Of a DNA stretch of 64,000 nucleotides, positions 45,545 through 52,761 are shown piece after piece. How positions within the stretch are numbered: the stretch's first letter is position 1; the number at the start of each line of letters is the position of its first letter. The position numbers and the translations under genes were made by a program. Below the pieces are notes generated by a model. The model did not search any database and was not told the origin of the DNA. It saw nothing but the letters and a program-made list of their open reading frames with translations. Origin of the DNA: Palsa-601 sp963801185 (lineage in GTDB: Bacteria > Actinomycetota > Acidimicrobiia > Acidimicrobiales > Bog-793); contig CAWDDW010000003.1 in assembly GCA_963801185.1 (NCBI GenBank), positions 434,001 through 498,000 of the forward strand, read 5' to 3'.

Positions 45545-46479
45545 CTCGCTGGAAGCCGTCGGAAGTCGGCAACTGGGAAGGTCGGCGGGTCGTGATCACG
45601 GGCGCCAACTCGGGCATCGGCCTCGAGGCTGCGCGGGTGCTCCTCGCGCACGGGGCGACGGTGGTCATGGCCTGCCGCGACACCGCCCGGGGCGAGGCGG
45701 CTGCCCTCGCGGCGGCTCCGGCGAGCGGCACAGCCGGCAGAGCCGTTGTGCGCCGGCTCGATCTCGCCCACCTCTCGAGTGTGCGAGAGTTCGCCGCGCA
45801 GTGCCTTGCAGACGAAGGTCCGCTGTTCGCGCTCGTCAACAACGCGGGCGTGATGGCCTGCCCGCTCACGTTCACAGAGGACGGGCTCGAGATGCAGATG
45901 GGCACGAATCACTTCGGGCACGCATTGTTGACCTCTTTGCTCGTGCCCCGGATCGACCCCGGTGGCCGAATCGTCGTCGTCTCGAGCATCGCGGCGCGCG
46001 GCGGCAAGCTCACCGCCGCGATGACAGCCGGGGACCTGACGGCTCCTGTGCCGTATGCGCCGCAGGCCGTCTACTCGAACACCAAGCAGGCGAACCTGTT
46101 GTTCGCGCAGGAGCTGCAGCGGCGACTGGCGTCTTCTGGCAGCAAGGTGGCGGTCGTGGGGGTGCACCCGGGTGTGGCCGCGACTGAGTTGTTTCTCCGG
46201 CAGATGCGCGACAGCGGCCGGGGCTGGATAGTGCCAGTCGCCCGGCCCGTGATGAAGGTGATCCTCCAGTCCGCCGCCGCGGGGGCATGGCCGACGCTTC
46301 GGGCTTTGTCCGACCCGTCGCTCGAAGGCGGCGAGCTCATAGGCCCGCGCTCTCTCGGTCAGTCGCGAGGTGCCCCCCAGCTGCTCCGGGTGTTCCCGCA
46401 GGGGGCGGATGCCGCGGCGGCTTCGCGCTTGTGGGAGCTGACCGAAGAGGTCCTGTCGATCGAGCTGCTGACCAGCTGA
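45541..46479 (+). CDS. Short-chain dehydrogenase/reductase, retinol-dehydrogenase-like
   Basis: A 312-residue SDR. The cofactor loop is VVITGANSGIGLEAARVL (TGxxxGIG, about 17-34); CRDTARGE suggests NADP preference. NNAGVMA, then Ser in VVVSSIAARGG and YSNTKQANLL (YxxxK) complete the catalytic set. The C-terminal extension after PGVAATEL is characteristic of the WWOX/retinol dehydrogenase-like group. GTG 45541 overlaps the MFS stop codon. The substrate may be a lipid or terpenoid alcohol; this cannot be fixed. Confidence 0.87.
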   Translation: MTRWKPSEVGNWEGRRVVITGANSGIGLEAARVLLAHGATVVMACRDTARGEAAALAAAPASGTAGRAVVRRLDLAHLSSVREFAAQCLADEGPLFALVNNAGVMACPLTFTEDGLEMQMGTNHFGHALLTSLLVPRIDPGGRIVVVSSIAARGGKLTAAMTAGDLTAPVPYAPQAVYSNTKQANLLFAQELQRRLASSGSKVAVVGVHPGVAATELFLRQMRDSGRGWIVPVARPVMKVILQSAAAGAWPTLRALSDPSLEGGELIGPRSLGQSRGAPQLLRVFPQGADAAAASRLWELTEEVLSIELLTS

Positions 46480-46486
46480 TCGCCCC

Positions 46487-47392
46487 GTGACGTCACGACA
46501 CCCGTTGTTCGTCCCGTCTTCTGACGGGGTCTCCATCGCCGTTCACGAGTTGGGCGGCGATGCCGGCGCTGAGGTCCTGCTCATCTGCCACACGACCGGC
46601 TTCTGCGGGCGTGCGTACCAGGCGCTCGCCGACGAGCTCGCCGCTCGCTTCCGGGTGATGGCGATCGACTTCCGGGGACACGGCGACTCGTCTGTCCCGG
46701 CGAACGGGAACTTCGACTGGACGGCGATGGCAGGCGACCTGCTGGCCGTCGTCGAAGCGGTCTCCTCAGGTGCGCCGATCGTGGCGTTCGGTCACTCGCT
46801 CGGGGGCGGGACCCTGATGCTCGCCGAGGCGCGGAGGCCGGGGACGCTGCGGGCGGCACACCTGTTCGAGCCGATCGTCCTGCCGGCTAGCGATGGCAAC
46901 GGCGACCATGGCGATGGCGGCAGTTCGGCCTACACGACGCTTATCCCCAGCCCTACTGGCGGGCCCGACATGATGTCGACGGCTGCAAGGCGACGGCGGG
47001 CCTCCTTCGCGTCGAAGGCCGAGGCCTTCTGGCGCTACGCGACCCGCCCGCCGCTCAACGTGCTGCAGGCCGGCTGTCTCGCTGCATACGTCGAGCACGG
47101 GATGGCGGAGCTGCCCAACGGCAGCGTGCGGCTCAAGTGCTCGCCGGCGAGCGAGGCGGCGACGTTCGAGGCAGGCGGCAAGCCGACGATCGAGATGGTG
47201 AGGGACGTACGAACGCCAACCACGGTGGCGATCGGGACGACCGAGCGAGGTTGGACACCGGCCAGCTTCGGACCGGCGATCGCTGAGGCACTGCCGAACG
47301 GGCGACTCGACCGGCATCCGTTACTCGGTCACTTCGGTCCCCTGCAGGGGCCAGTCACGGTCGGGGCCATGATCCTCGACGCGCTCGCCTGA
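46487..47392 (+). CDS. Alpha/beta hydrolase
   Basis: A 301-residue hydrolase: oxyanion region LLICHTTGFCGRAYQALADE, DFRGHGDSS, elbow VAFGHSLGGGTLM with Ser nucleophile, and the late LGHFGPLQ His. It is the last gene of the ArsR-MFS-SDR unit, seven bases downstream of the SDR stop, with a GTG start. Two Arg-rich loops lie in the cap region. The order regulator, exporter, reductase, hydrolase hints at handling of one foreign or secreted compound, but no family member with known substrate is evident. Confidence 0.85.
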   Translation: MTSRHPLFVPSSDGVSIAVHELGGDAGAEVLLICHTTGFCGRAYQALADELAARFRVMAIDFRGHGDSSVPANGNFDWTAMAGDLLAVVEAVSSGAPIVAFGHSLGGGTLMLAEARRPGTLRAAHLFEPIVLPASDGNGDHGDGGSSAYTTLIPSPTGGPDMMSTAARRRRASFASKAEAFWRYATRPPLNVLQAGCLAAYVEHGMAELPNGSVRLKCSPASEAATFEAGGKPTIEMVRDVRTPTTVAIGTTERGWTPASFGPAIAEALPNGRLDRHPLLGHFGPLQGPVTVGAMILDALA

Positions 47393-47569
47393 CTGGCGTT
47401 CGGACTCGGGCGGGCTCCTAGCGTCCGGTATTTCACTCACTGGTCGACAGCCCGCCCACCACGTGTAGCGCGGATGTCGTCCAGTCCCGCTACCCGGCGG
47501 CACGCGCAGCGGGCGGCAGCGGCACGCGGGGCGGCAGCGGGGCGGGGCCTTCCGGGCCGCTTGTGCCCC

Positions 47570-48109
47570 CTATCTCGAACCCGGGTCCATCCGCCGGTAC
47601 TCGCCCCGGTAGTAGAGCAGCGGGAGGCCGCCCTCGGGACCGAGCCCCACGCCACGGACACGTCCGATCACGATCTCGTGGTCGCCGGCATCGTGGACGA
47701 GCTCCAGGTGGCAATCGACCCACGCCAGTACCCCGTCCAGCACGGGGGCACCCGTCAGCTCCTTGTGCCATGCGATGCCCGGGAACTTGTCGCCGCCCGA
47801 CACGGCGAAACGCCGCCCGACCTCCACCTGCGACTCCGACAGCACGTTCACGCAGAAGTGGCCGGCCTCGGCCATGTGGGGCCAGCTCGTCGAGGACTTG
47901 GCAGGCGACAGGGCCACGAGGGGCGGCTCGAGCGAGAGCGAGACGACACTCTGGCATGTGAAGCCGACCGGGCGGCCGGCGTCGAGCGAGGTGATGACGG
48001 TGACTCCGGTCGCAAAGGTGCCCATTGCCTGCTTGAAAGCCTCGACGTCGCCAAAACGCTCGTCCTGCCCGCCCGACTCACCTGCCTCGCTCAAGTCGGC
48101 CCGTGCCAC
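47570..48109 (-). CDS. Flavin reductase family protein (FMN-binding)
   Basis: A 179-residue split-barrel flavin reductase: FKQAMGTFATGVTVITSLD, the FMN-contact VGFTCQSVVSLSLEPPLVAL, CVNVLSESQ and the late GDHEIVIGRV with GLPLLYYRGEYR. It supplies reduced flavin or reduces flavin with NAD(P)H. It is third in a run with a ferredoxin and a NuoF-like protein, which suggests a short electron path ending in flavin. The 177 bp beyond its stop contain a GC-rich run of GCGGCAGCGG units and no gene. Confidence 0.87.
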   Translation of the reverse strand: MARADLSEAGESGGQDERFGDVEAFKQAMGTFATGVTVITSLDAGRPVGFTCQSVVSLSLEPPLVALSPAKSSTSWPHMAEAGHFCVNVLSESQVEVGRRFAVSGGDKFPGIAWHKELTGAPVLDGVLAWVDCHLELVHDAGDHEIVIGRVRGVGLGPEGGLPLLYYRGEYRRMDPGSR

Positions 48110-48118
48110 AGCCGAAAG

Positions 48119-48349
48119 CTACCGCGACAGCGACAGCGACAGCGCCAGCGCCGGGCAGTTGCTGACCGTCCATCGAGCACGCGCCACGAGCGCCGGCGGG
48201 ATCTCGTCGCCGTCGATGATCGGGTACCCCCAGTCGTCGAGCCTGATCCACTCATGGAACAGCTCAGCGCAAACTCCGTAGCCGTCGCACGCGATCGGAT
48301 CGACCGAAAGCCTTAGTGCCGTCGCTCCCTGCTTCACTCGGGCGCTCAT
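48119..48349 (-). CDS. Small ferredoxin, probable [3Fe-4S] type
   Basis: A 76-residue ferredoxin. Cluster ligands appear as ACDGYGVC (Cys-x5-Cys) and NCPALAL with Cys-Pro; WGYPIIDGDEIP lies between. Three Cys in this spacing match the single-cluster [3Fe-4S] ferredoxins that serve cytochrome P450s and other oxygenases. The tail ALSLSLSR is encoded by a GACAGC hexamer repeat. Its ATG overlaps the stop of the NuoF-like gene (ATGA), and the flavin reductase start lies nine bases after its stop, so the three are a unit. Confidence 0.82.
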   Translation of the reverse strand: MSARVKQGATALRLSVDPIACDGYGVCAELFHEWIRLDDWGYPIIDGDEIPPALVARARWTVSNCPALALSLSLSR

Positions 48350-49635
48350 CGCCACAGCTCGTGACTGCGGGGGGCAGCGACGACCGACTCCGCTGTCCGG
48401 CTGCACGGGCGCCCGGCCGCGTGACGCTCGAGATCGTCAGCGAACACCTCAAGCGCGCTGCGCAACAAGCGCACCGCTCCATCGGGGTGACGGCATGCTC
48501 CGCGCCGGTCGATGTCGCCGGACCAACGCCGAAGGTCGACAACAGTGCCGGTCGACGCGGTCCCACGCGCCAGCTCCGCCGTCGCCGAAGCGAGCGCCGG
48601 GAGACCGAAGACACAGGGCCCGCACTGCCCAGCGCTCTCAGCCGCGTACCAGGCCAGGATTCGTGCCGTCTCGGCGATGCCGCACGCGGCCGCCGGGAGT
48701 GCGACGACGACGCCCGCGCCTGGGCTCGAACCGAGCGGGGCGAGCCCTTCCGTGCTGTAGGGCGCCCGGGCGAAGTCCTCGGCGCGGACCCAGGTGCCGA
48801 AGTATCCGCCGACCATCACTGCTCTAACGGTCGCGTCGATGCCTCCAGCCGCCATGATCTCGACGCCCGGAACCCCGATCTCCGCCTCGAGGACGGTGCG
48901 CTCGCTACGTCGCCCCGCCGTCACCGTGAGCAGCATCGTGCCCGGTTCTTGCTCGGTCCCACACGAACGGAACCACGCCGCGCCGTATCGGCCGATGAGG
49001 CTCACGTGCGCCAGAGTCTCGGCGTTGTGGACGAGTGTGGGCCTCCCGTCGACGCCGCGCTCGAAAGGCCGGACCGAACCAGGCGCCGGCTTGGCCGAGC
49101 CTCCGTTGATGAAGCTGACGAGCGCGGTCTCCTCACCGGCCCCATAACGCGGCGGCGTCCGAACCAGAGTGATAGGCCGCTCGCCGGCGTTGCGCCGCTC
49201 TTCGATGGCAGCCCCGAGCGTCGCCACTGCAAACCTGTCGGTCCAGTCGACACACACGACGACCCTCTCGGCTCCAGTCGCCATCGCTGCGAGCTGAGCG
49301 TCGTCGAGCACGAGGTGTGGGACGGCGGTGATGAGCAGTCGGTCCTTCGAGCTCGCCGGCTCACCCTCGGTCGCGTTGACCACGACGGCGTGGCCGCGGC
49401 GCTGCCCGACCGGGGCCATCTTGCGCGCCGCCGGAAACCCGGCCCCGCCCCGGCCGCGCAAGCCCGATCCGTCGATCGCCGCCGACTACGCCCGGCGGTC
49501 CACCTCATGGGGCGGTGAGTGAAGTCGCCGGTGCTCCCTCAGCCCGATGATCGCACCGGTCGGCCCGACGTGGCTCAGGAGGCGCGAGGGCCCAGGCCCC
49601 GGCGCCAGCCGGATGGCCGCCTGGGTGACCTTCAC
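48346..49635 (-). pseudogene. NuoF-like flavin/iron-sulfur protein with in-frame TAG
   Basis: The protein, read through one TAG at 49486-49488, has about 428 residues. SGLRGRGGAGFPAARK is the NuoF FMN/NADH-binding loop, VVNATEGEPASSKDR the FMN contact, and ESAGQCGPCVFGLPAL with GACRHPDG the cluster site. The first Cys of the usual ESCGQC is Ala, leaving three Cys. Upstream of the TAG the same frame reads VGPTGAIIGLREHRRLH and has no other stop. Starting after the TAG (TTG 49461) would lose the N-terminus. The GTG at 49635 is a guess. Adjacent ferredoxin and flavin reductase suggest NAD(P)H to ferredoxin or flavin transfer. The stop may be a base error or a real nonsense change. Confidence 0.72.
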
Positions 49636-49831
49636 TCCACGCTGACCGGCCCTCCCAATGTGAGCCACCCGGGAGTCGCGACTTGCCGCGGTCTGTTCAG
49701 CCGTCTGCATGCAGTCAGGATGACGGGGCCCTTGGGTAATCCTGAGAGCCGGCGTGGAATCACCATCGAGTGCACGGGATTTGCCGATACCGGGAGCCGC
49801 AGCCGAGCCAGCCGAGCAAGAGCCGGTTTGA

Positions 49832-51418
49832 TCAGCCGATACGCCGGTCCCGGTCCGCCCAGTAGGCCTCCCGCAGCTCGCGCTTCAGAATCTTCCCCGA
49901 CGGGTTGCGCGGCAACACTTCGGCAAAGTCGACGGTCTTCGGGCACTTGTAGCCGGCCAGGCGCTCGTGCGAGAACGCGATGATCTGCTCGGCGCTCAGC
50001 CCCGAAGAAGGCGCGAGCACCACTATCGCTTTGACCGCCTCGCCCCATTTGTCATCGGGCACGCCGATGACGGCAGCGTCGACGATCTCGGGGTGGCTCA
50101 ACAACCCGTTCTCCACTTCGGCCGGGTACACGTTCTCACCCCCGGTGACGATCATGTCCTTGATCCGGTCGTGAAGGTACAGGTATCCCTCCTCGTCGAA
50201 GTAACCGGCGTCGCCTGTGTGCAGCCAACCCTCTGGGTCGATGGTCTTCGCCGTCTCCTCGGGACGGCCCCAGTACCCGAGCATGTTCAAGGGCGAACGG
50301 GTCACCACCTCGCCGACCTGTCCGACGGGGAGCTCCTCGCCGCTGTCGGGCGAGACGATTCTCAGCTCCACGTCCGGGTTGGCCTTCCCGGCCGAGCGGA
50401 GCAAGTGCCTGCGCGGCCCGTCGGGGTCGTGGTCCTCTGGGCGGAGGGCCGTGAACGCACCGGTGGTCTCGGTCATCCCGTACACCTGGGTGAAGCCACA
50501 CCCGAATACCTCCATGCACTTCACGAGCACGTCCTCGGCGATCGGTGAGGCGCCATAGAACATGGCTCTCAAGCTCGAGAGATCCGTCGTCGTGAGCTGA
50601 GGGGTCATCAAGAGGAACATCAGCACCGCCGGGACGAGAAACGCCTCGGTGATCCGCTCCACCTCGATCAGCCGCAACAGCTCCACCGGGTCGACGTCCC
50701 GCACGACGATCGAGCGGCCGCCGCGCGACATCGCGGCGATCGCCCATCCGGACCCGCCAATGTGGAACAGCGGCATGGCAACGAGGCTCACGGTGTCCGG
50801 GAAGATGCTGAAGTTCTCGCCTGCATTGCCGACGATCGTGGCGAGGTTGGCGTTCGACAGCATCACGCCCTTCGGAAGCCCGGTCGTGCCGGAGGTGTAC
50901 AGCTGCATCGAGACGTCGTCGTCGGCACCGTGGAAGCCGGGATCGGTCGCCGGCTGGCCCGAGAGCCACTGCTCGTAGCCGAGCGCACGGCCATCGCTCA
51001 CATCGGACTCGGCACCGAGCACGACTATCCGCTTGACGGCCGGCAGGCCGCTCTCCATCGATGCAAGCGCGGCGGCATAGTCAGGATGGATGACGAGGAG
51101 CGAGGCTCCAGAGTCGTCGATCACAGCACCAATCTCGGGTGGCGCGAGGCGCCAGTTGACTGCGACGTTCACGGCGCCGATCAGTGAGCCGCCGAACAGG
51201 AAGTCGAAGTACGCGAGGCCGTTGCGATCAAGAAACGCGACCCGGTCACCCCTCCCGAGCCCCTCTCCCTCGAGCGCGTGCGCCACCTGAGAAGCGCGCC
51301 GGTACTCCTCGAGCCAGGTGCGACGTTCGTCGCCGGCCACCAGCATCTCCGATTCGGGTCGCTCCGATGCGTGAGCCCGCAAGAGTCCCGCGACAGTAAA
51401 GCGCTCCTCGACGGCCAT
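49832..51418 (-). CDS. Acyl-CoA synthetase (AMP-forming)
   Basis: A 528-residue adenylate-forming enzyme: P-loop MQLYTSGTTGLPKGVMLSN (about 170-188), YGMTETTG, the hinge region GWLHTGDAGYFDEEGYLYLH and RIKDMIVTGGENVYPAEVE, and the catalytic Lys in NPSGKILKREL. It activates a carboxylic acid to its CoA thioester; the class is that of fatty-acid/3-(methylthio)propionate-type ligases (FadD-like), and the chain length cannot be predicted. It stands alone upstream of the NuoF-like gene, 197 bp away; that gap shows nothing else. Confidence 0.9.
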   Translation of the reverse strand: MAVEERFTVAGLLRAHASERPESEMLVAGDERRTWLEEYRRASQVAHALEGEGLGRGDRVAFLDRNGLAYFDFLFGGSLIGAVNVAVNWRLAPPEIGAVIDDSGASLLVIHPDYAAALASMESGLPAVKRIVVLGAESDVSDGRALGYEQWLSGQPATDPGFHGADDDVSMQLYTSGTTGLPKGVMLSNANLATIVGNAGENFSIFPDTVSLVAMPLFHIGGSGWAIAAMSRGGRSIVVRDVDPVELLRLIEVERITEAFLVPAVLMFLLMTPQLTTTDLSSLRAMFYGASPIAEDVLVKCMEVFGCGFTQVYGMTETTGAFTALRPEDHDPDGPRRHLLRSAGKANPDVELRIVSPDSGEELPVGQVGEVVTRSPLNMLGYWGRPEETAKTIDPEGWLHTGDAGYFDEEGYLYLHDRIKDMIVTGGENVYPAEVENGLLSHPEIVDAAVIGVPDDKWGEAVKAIVVLAPSSGLSAEQIIAFSHERLAGYKCPKTVDFAEVLPRNPSGKILKRELREAYWADRDRRIG

Positions 51419-51498
51419 GTCGTCCCCCTCCGGCTTATCTCAGTCCCGCAGCGACCCTTCGCTGGCCCTGACGATAGGCCTAGAGGCGGAGGTGGTGC

Positions 51499-51657
51499 TC
51501 AGCTGTCGCCGCACTCGCGGGGCGTCGTGACCTTCGAGACGATCTTCGAGGAGGCCGAACGCTTCCGGCTGCACGAGGCCGCGTGCGCCTCACTGGCGTG
51601 CTTCTCGGCCTCAGCCATGCGGATCTTCGCAACATATCCAAGGGTCCACATACTCAT
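51499..51657 (-). CDS. Small basic Cys-containing protein, 52 residues
   Basis: Starts MSMWTLGYVAKIRMAEAEKH, ends TTPRECGDS. Two Cys (SCSRKR and ECGDS), 11 Lys/Arg, several His and one short helix rich in Ala/Glu. Excellent GGAGG eight bases before ATG 51657; the longer 76-residue frame has none. A divergent ArsR-like regulator lies upstream and its operator overlaps this gene's -35 element, so the small protein is probably under its control. No family recognised. It might bind metal or a thiol-reactive compound, but that is inference. Confidence 0.6.
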   Translation of the reverse strand: MSMWTLGYVAKIRMAEAEKHASEAHAASCSRKRSASSKIVSKVTTPRECGDS

Positions 51658-51698
51658 ATCCTTCACCTCCTCGTCCTTGCTCTCTTCGTTCACTGACC

Positions 51699-51743
51699 AG
51701 TATAGCGGAGAACTGCTTGCATATGTCAATATTCTGATATAGT
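51699..51743. promoter_or_regulatory. Divergent promoters with ArsR-type operator
   Basis: TATGTCA-ATATTC-TGATATA (51722-51741) is an imperfect palindrome of the ArsR/SmtB kind. Leftward promoter: TTGACA (complement of 51724-51729) and TATACT (complement of 51699-51704), spacer 19 bp. Rightward: TATAGT (51738-51743), ten bp before the regulator's ATG, implying a leaderless mRNA. The region is strikingly AT-rich. Confidence 0.55.
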
Positions 51744-51752
51744 CTTTGGGCT

Positions 51753-52736
51753 ATGCCCCTAGCTTCTGAAGCGCCCAGGCCACCAGGTCTCGTGTTCGAC
51801 AGTTCTGTGGTCGCTGAGCTGCTGTTTCTCTTGAAATCGATCGGCCACCCGGGCCCTCAGGACCCCTGTCCCTCCATGGCAGGAGTGAACCACGGGGCCG
51901 GAGTGCCGGCCGATCTCGGCCGGCGGGTTGTCGAGTTCTGGGGTACTGAGATGCCGTTCTGGGAACTCCTGGTGGTGGCGCACGAGGCAGGTGTGCTGGT
52001 AGGCCCACTCGCGGCGTCGCAGATCGAAGCGAAGCTCGGCGCGGCCTGCGACTCGGTGCCACTCGACCCGCTGCTCCGGTCCGAGCCGGACGCCGATCGG
52101 GAGGAGATTCGCGCGCGGCTACGCCTGTTGCACCACGATGAGGCCCTGCGCCGGCGCTACCTGCGCCTCGTCGCTGAGGTGTGGGAGCTGTTCGAGCGGG
52201 ACTGGACCGCAGGTCAGCTCCCGGTGATCTCGCGGGTCGTGGACGACTGCCGGGCAAAGGAGCGTCGGGGCTTGCCGTGGCGGTCCGCTCTCAAGGGGAC
52301 CGAGGAGCCGGCGTGCCTCGATGCTGGATGGGAGCGCGCCCGGCAGTCTGGCTCGGCTCTCGTGGCGATCTGCGCGTACGGCGGCTCGCTCGTCATCGAC
52401 CTGCCAGACCTGCAGTTCTTCGCGATGACCATGAAGGACCGGCGGGCTAGCGACCGCGAACGGGCCGGCGAGCTCGCTCGGCGCCTGCGCTCGATAGCCG
52501 ACCCGACCCGGCTCGCTCTCGTGGAACTTCTCGCTTGCCAGCCGCGCACCGTCGGGGAGCTTGCAGTGGAGCTCGGCGTGTCCCAGCCGACCGTCAGCAA
52601 CCACATGAAGGTTCTCCGCGAGTCAGGCCTCCTCCGGGGGGCCGACAGCACAGGGGACCGGCGCAACCTCGCCGTCGACACCGAGGAGCTGTCTCGGCTT
52701 TTCCGCGAGGTCGAGGCCCTGGTCAGAGGCTCCTGA
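51753..52736 (+). CDS. ArsR-family regulator with large N-terminal domain
   Basis: A 327-residue protein. Residues 1-220 are a helical domain of the DUF5937-like kind found before the winged helix in some ArsR proteins (FELLVVAHEAGVLVGPLAAS-like, MPFWELLVVAHE). The winged helix is at about 240-325: LRSIADPTRLALVELLACQP, VGELAVELGVSQPTVSNHMK and wing TGDRRNLAVD. No metal-binding Cys pair is visible in it, so an organic ligand is likely. The ATG lies ten bases after the -10 and lacks a ribosome site, hence a leaderless transcript. It is divergent from the 52-residue gene across an ArsR-like operator. Confidence 0.85.
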   Translation: MPLASEAPRPPGLVFDSSVVAELLFLLKSIGHPGPQDPCPSMAGVNHGAGVPADLGRRVVEFWGTEMPFWELLVVAHEAGVLVGPLAASQIEAKLGAACDSVPLDPLLRSEPDADREEIRARLRLLHHDEALRRRYLRLVAEVWELFERDWTAGQLPVISRVVDDCRAKERRGLPWRSALKGTEEPACLDAGWERARQSGSALVAICAYGGSLVIDLPDLQFFAMTMKDRRASDRERAGELARRLRSIADPTRLALVELLACQPRTVGELAVELGVSQPTVSNHMKVLRESGLLRGADSTGDRRNLAVDTEELSRLFREVEALVRGS

Positions 52737-52761
52737 CAAGCGTCGTCGTCGAAGCGGCGTA

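Noticed and set aside
47393..47569. GC-rich GCGGCAGCGG repeat as a functional element
   Set aside because: It looks like low-complexity intergenic sequence without symmetry.
49486..49488. TAG decoded as pyrrolysine
   Set aside because: No pyl genes are visible, and other genes end normally with TAG (for example panB).
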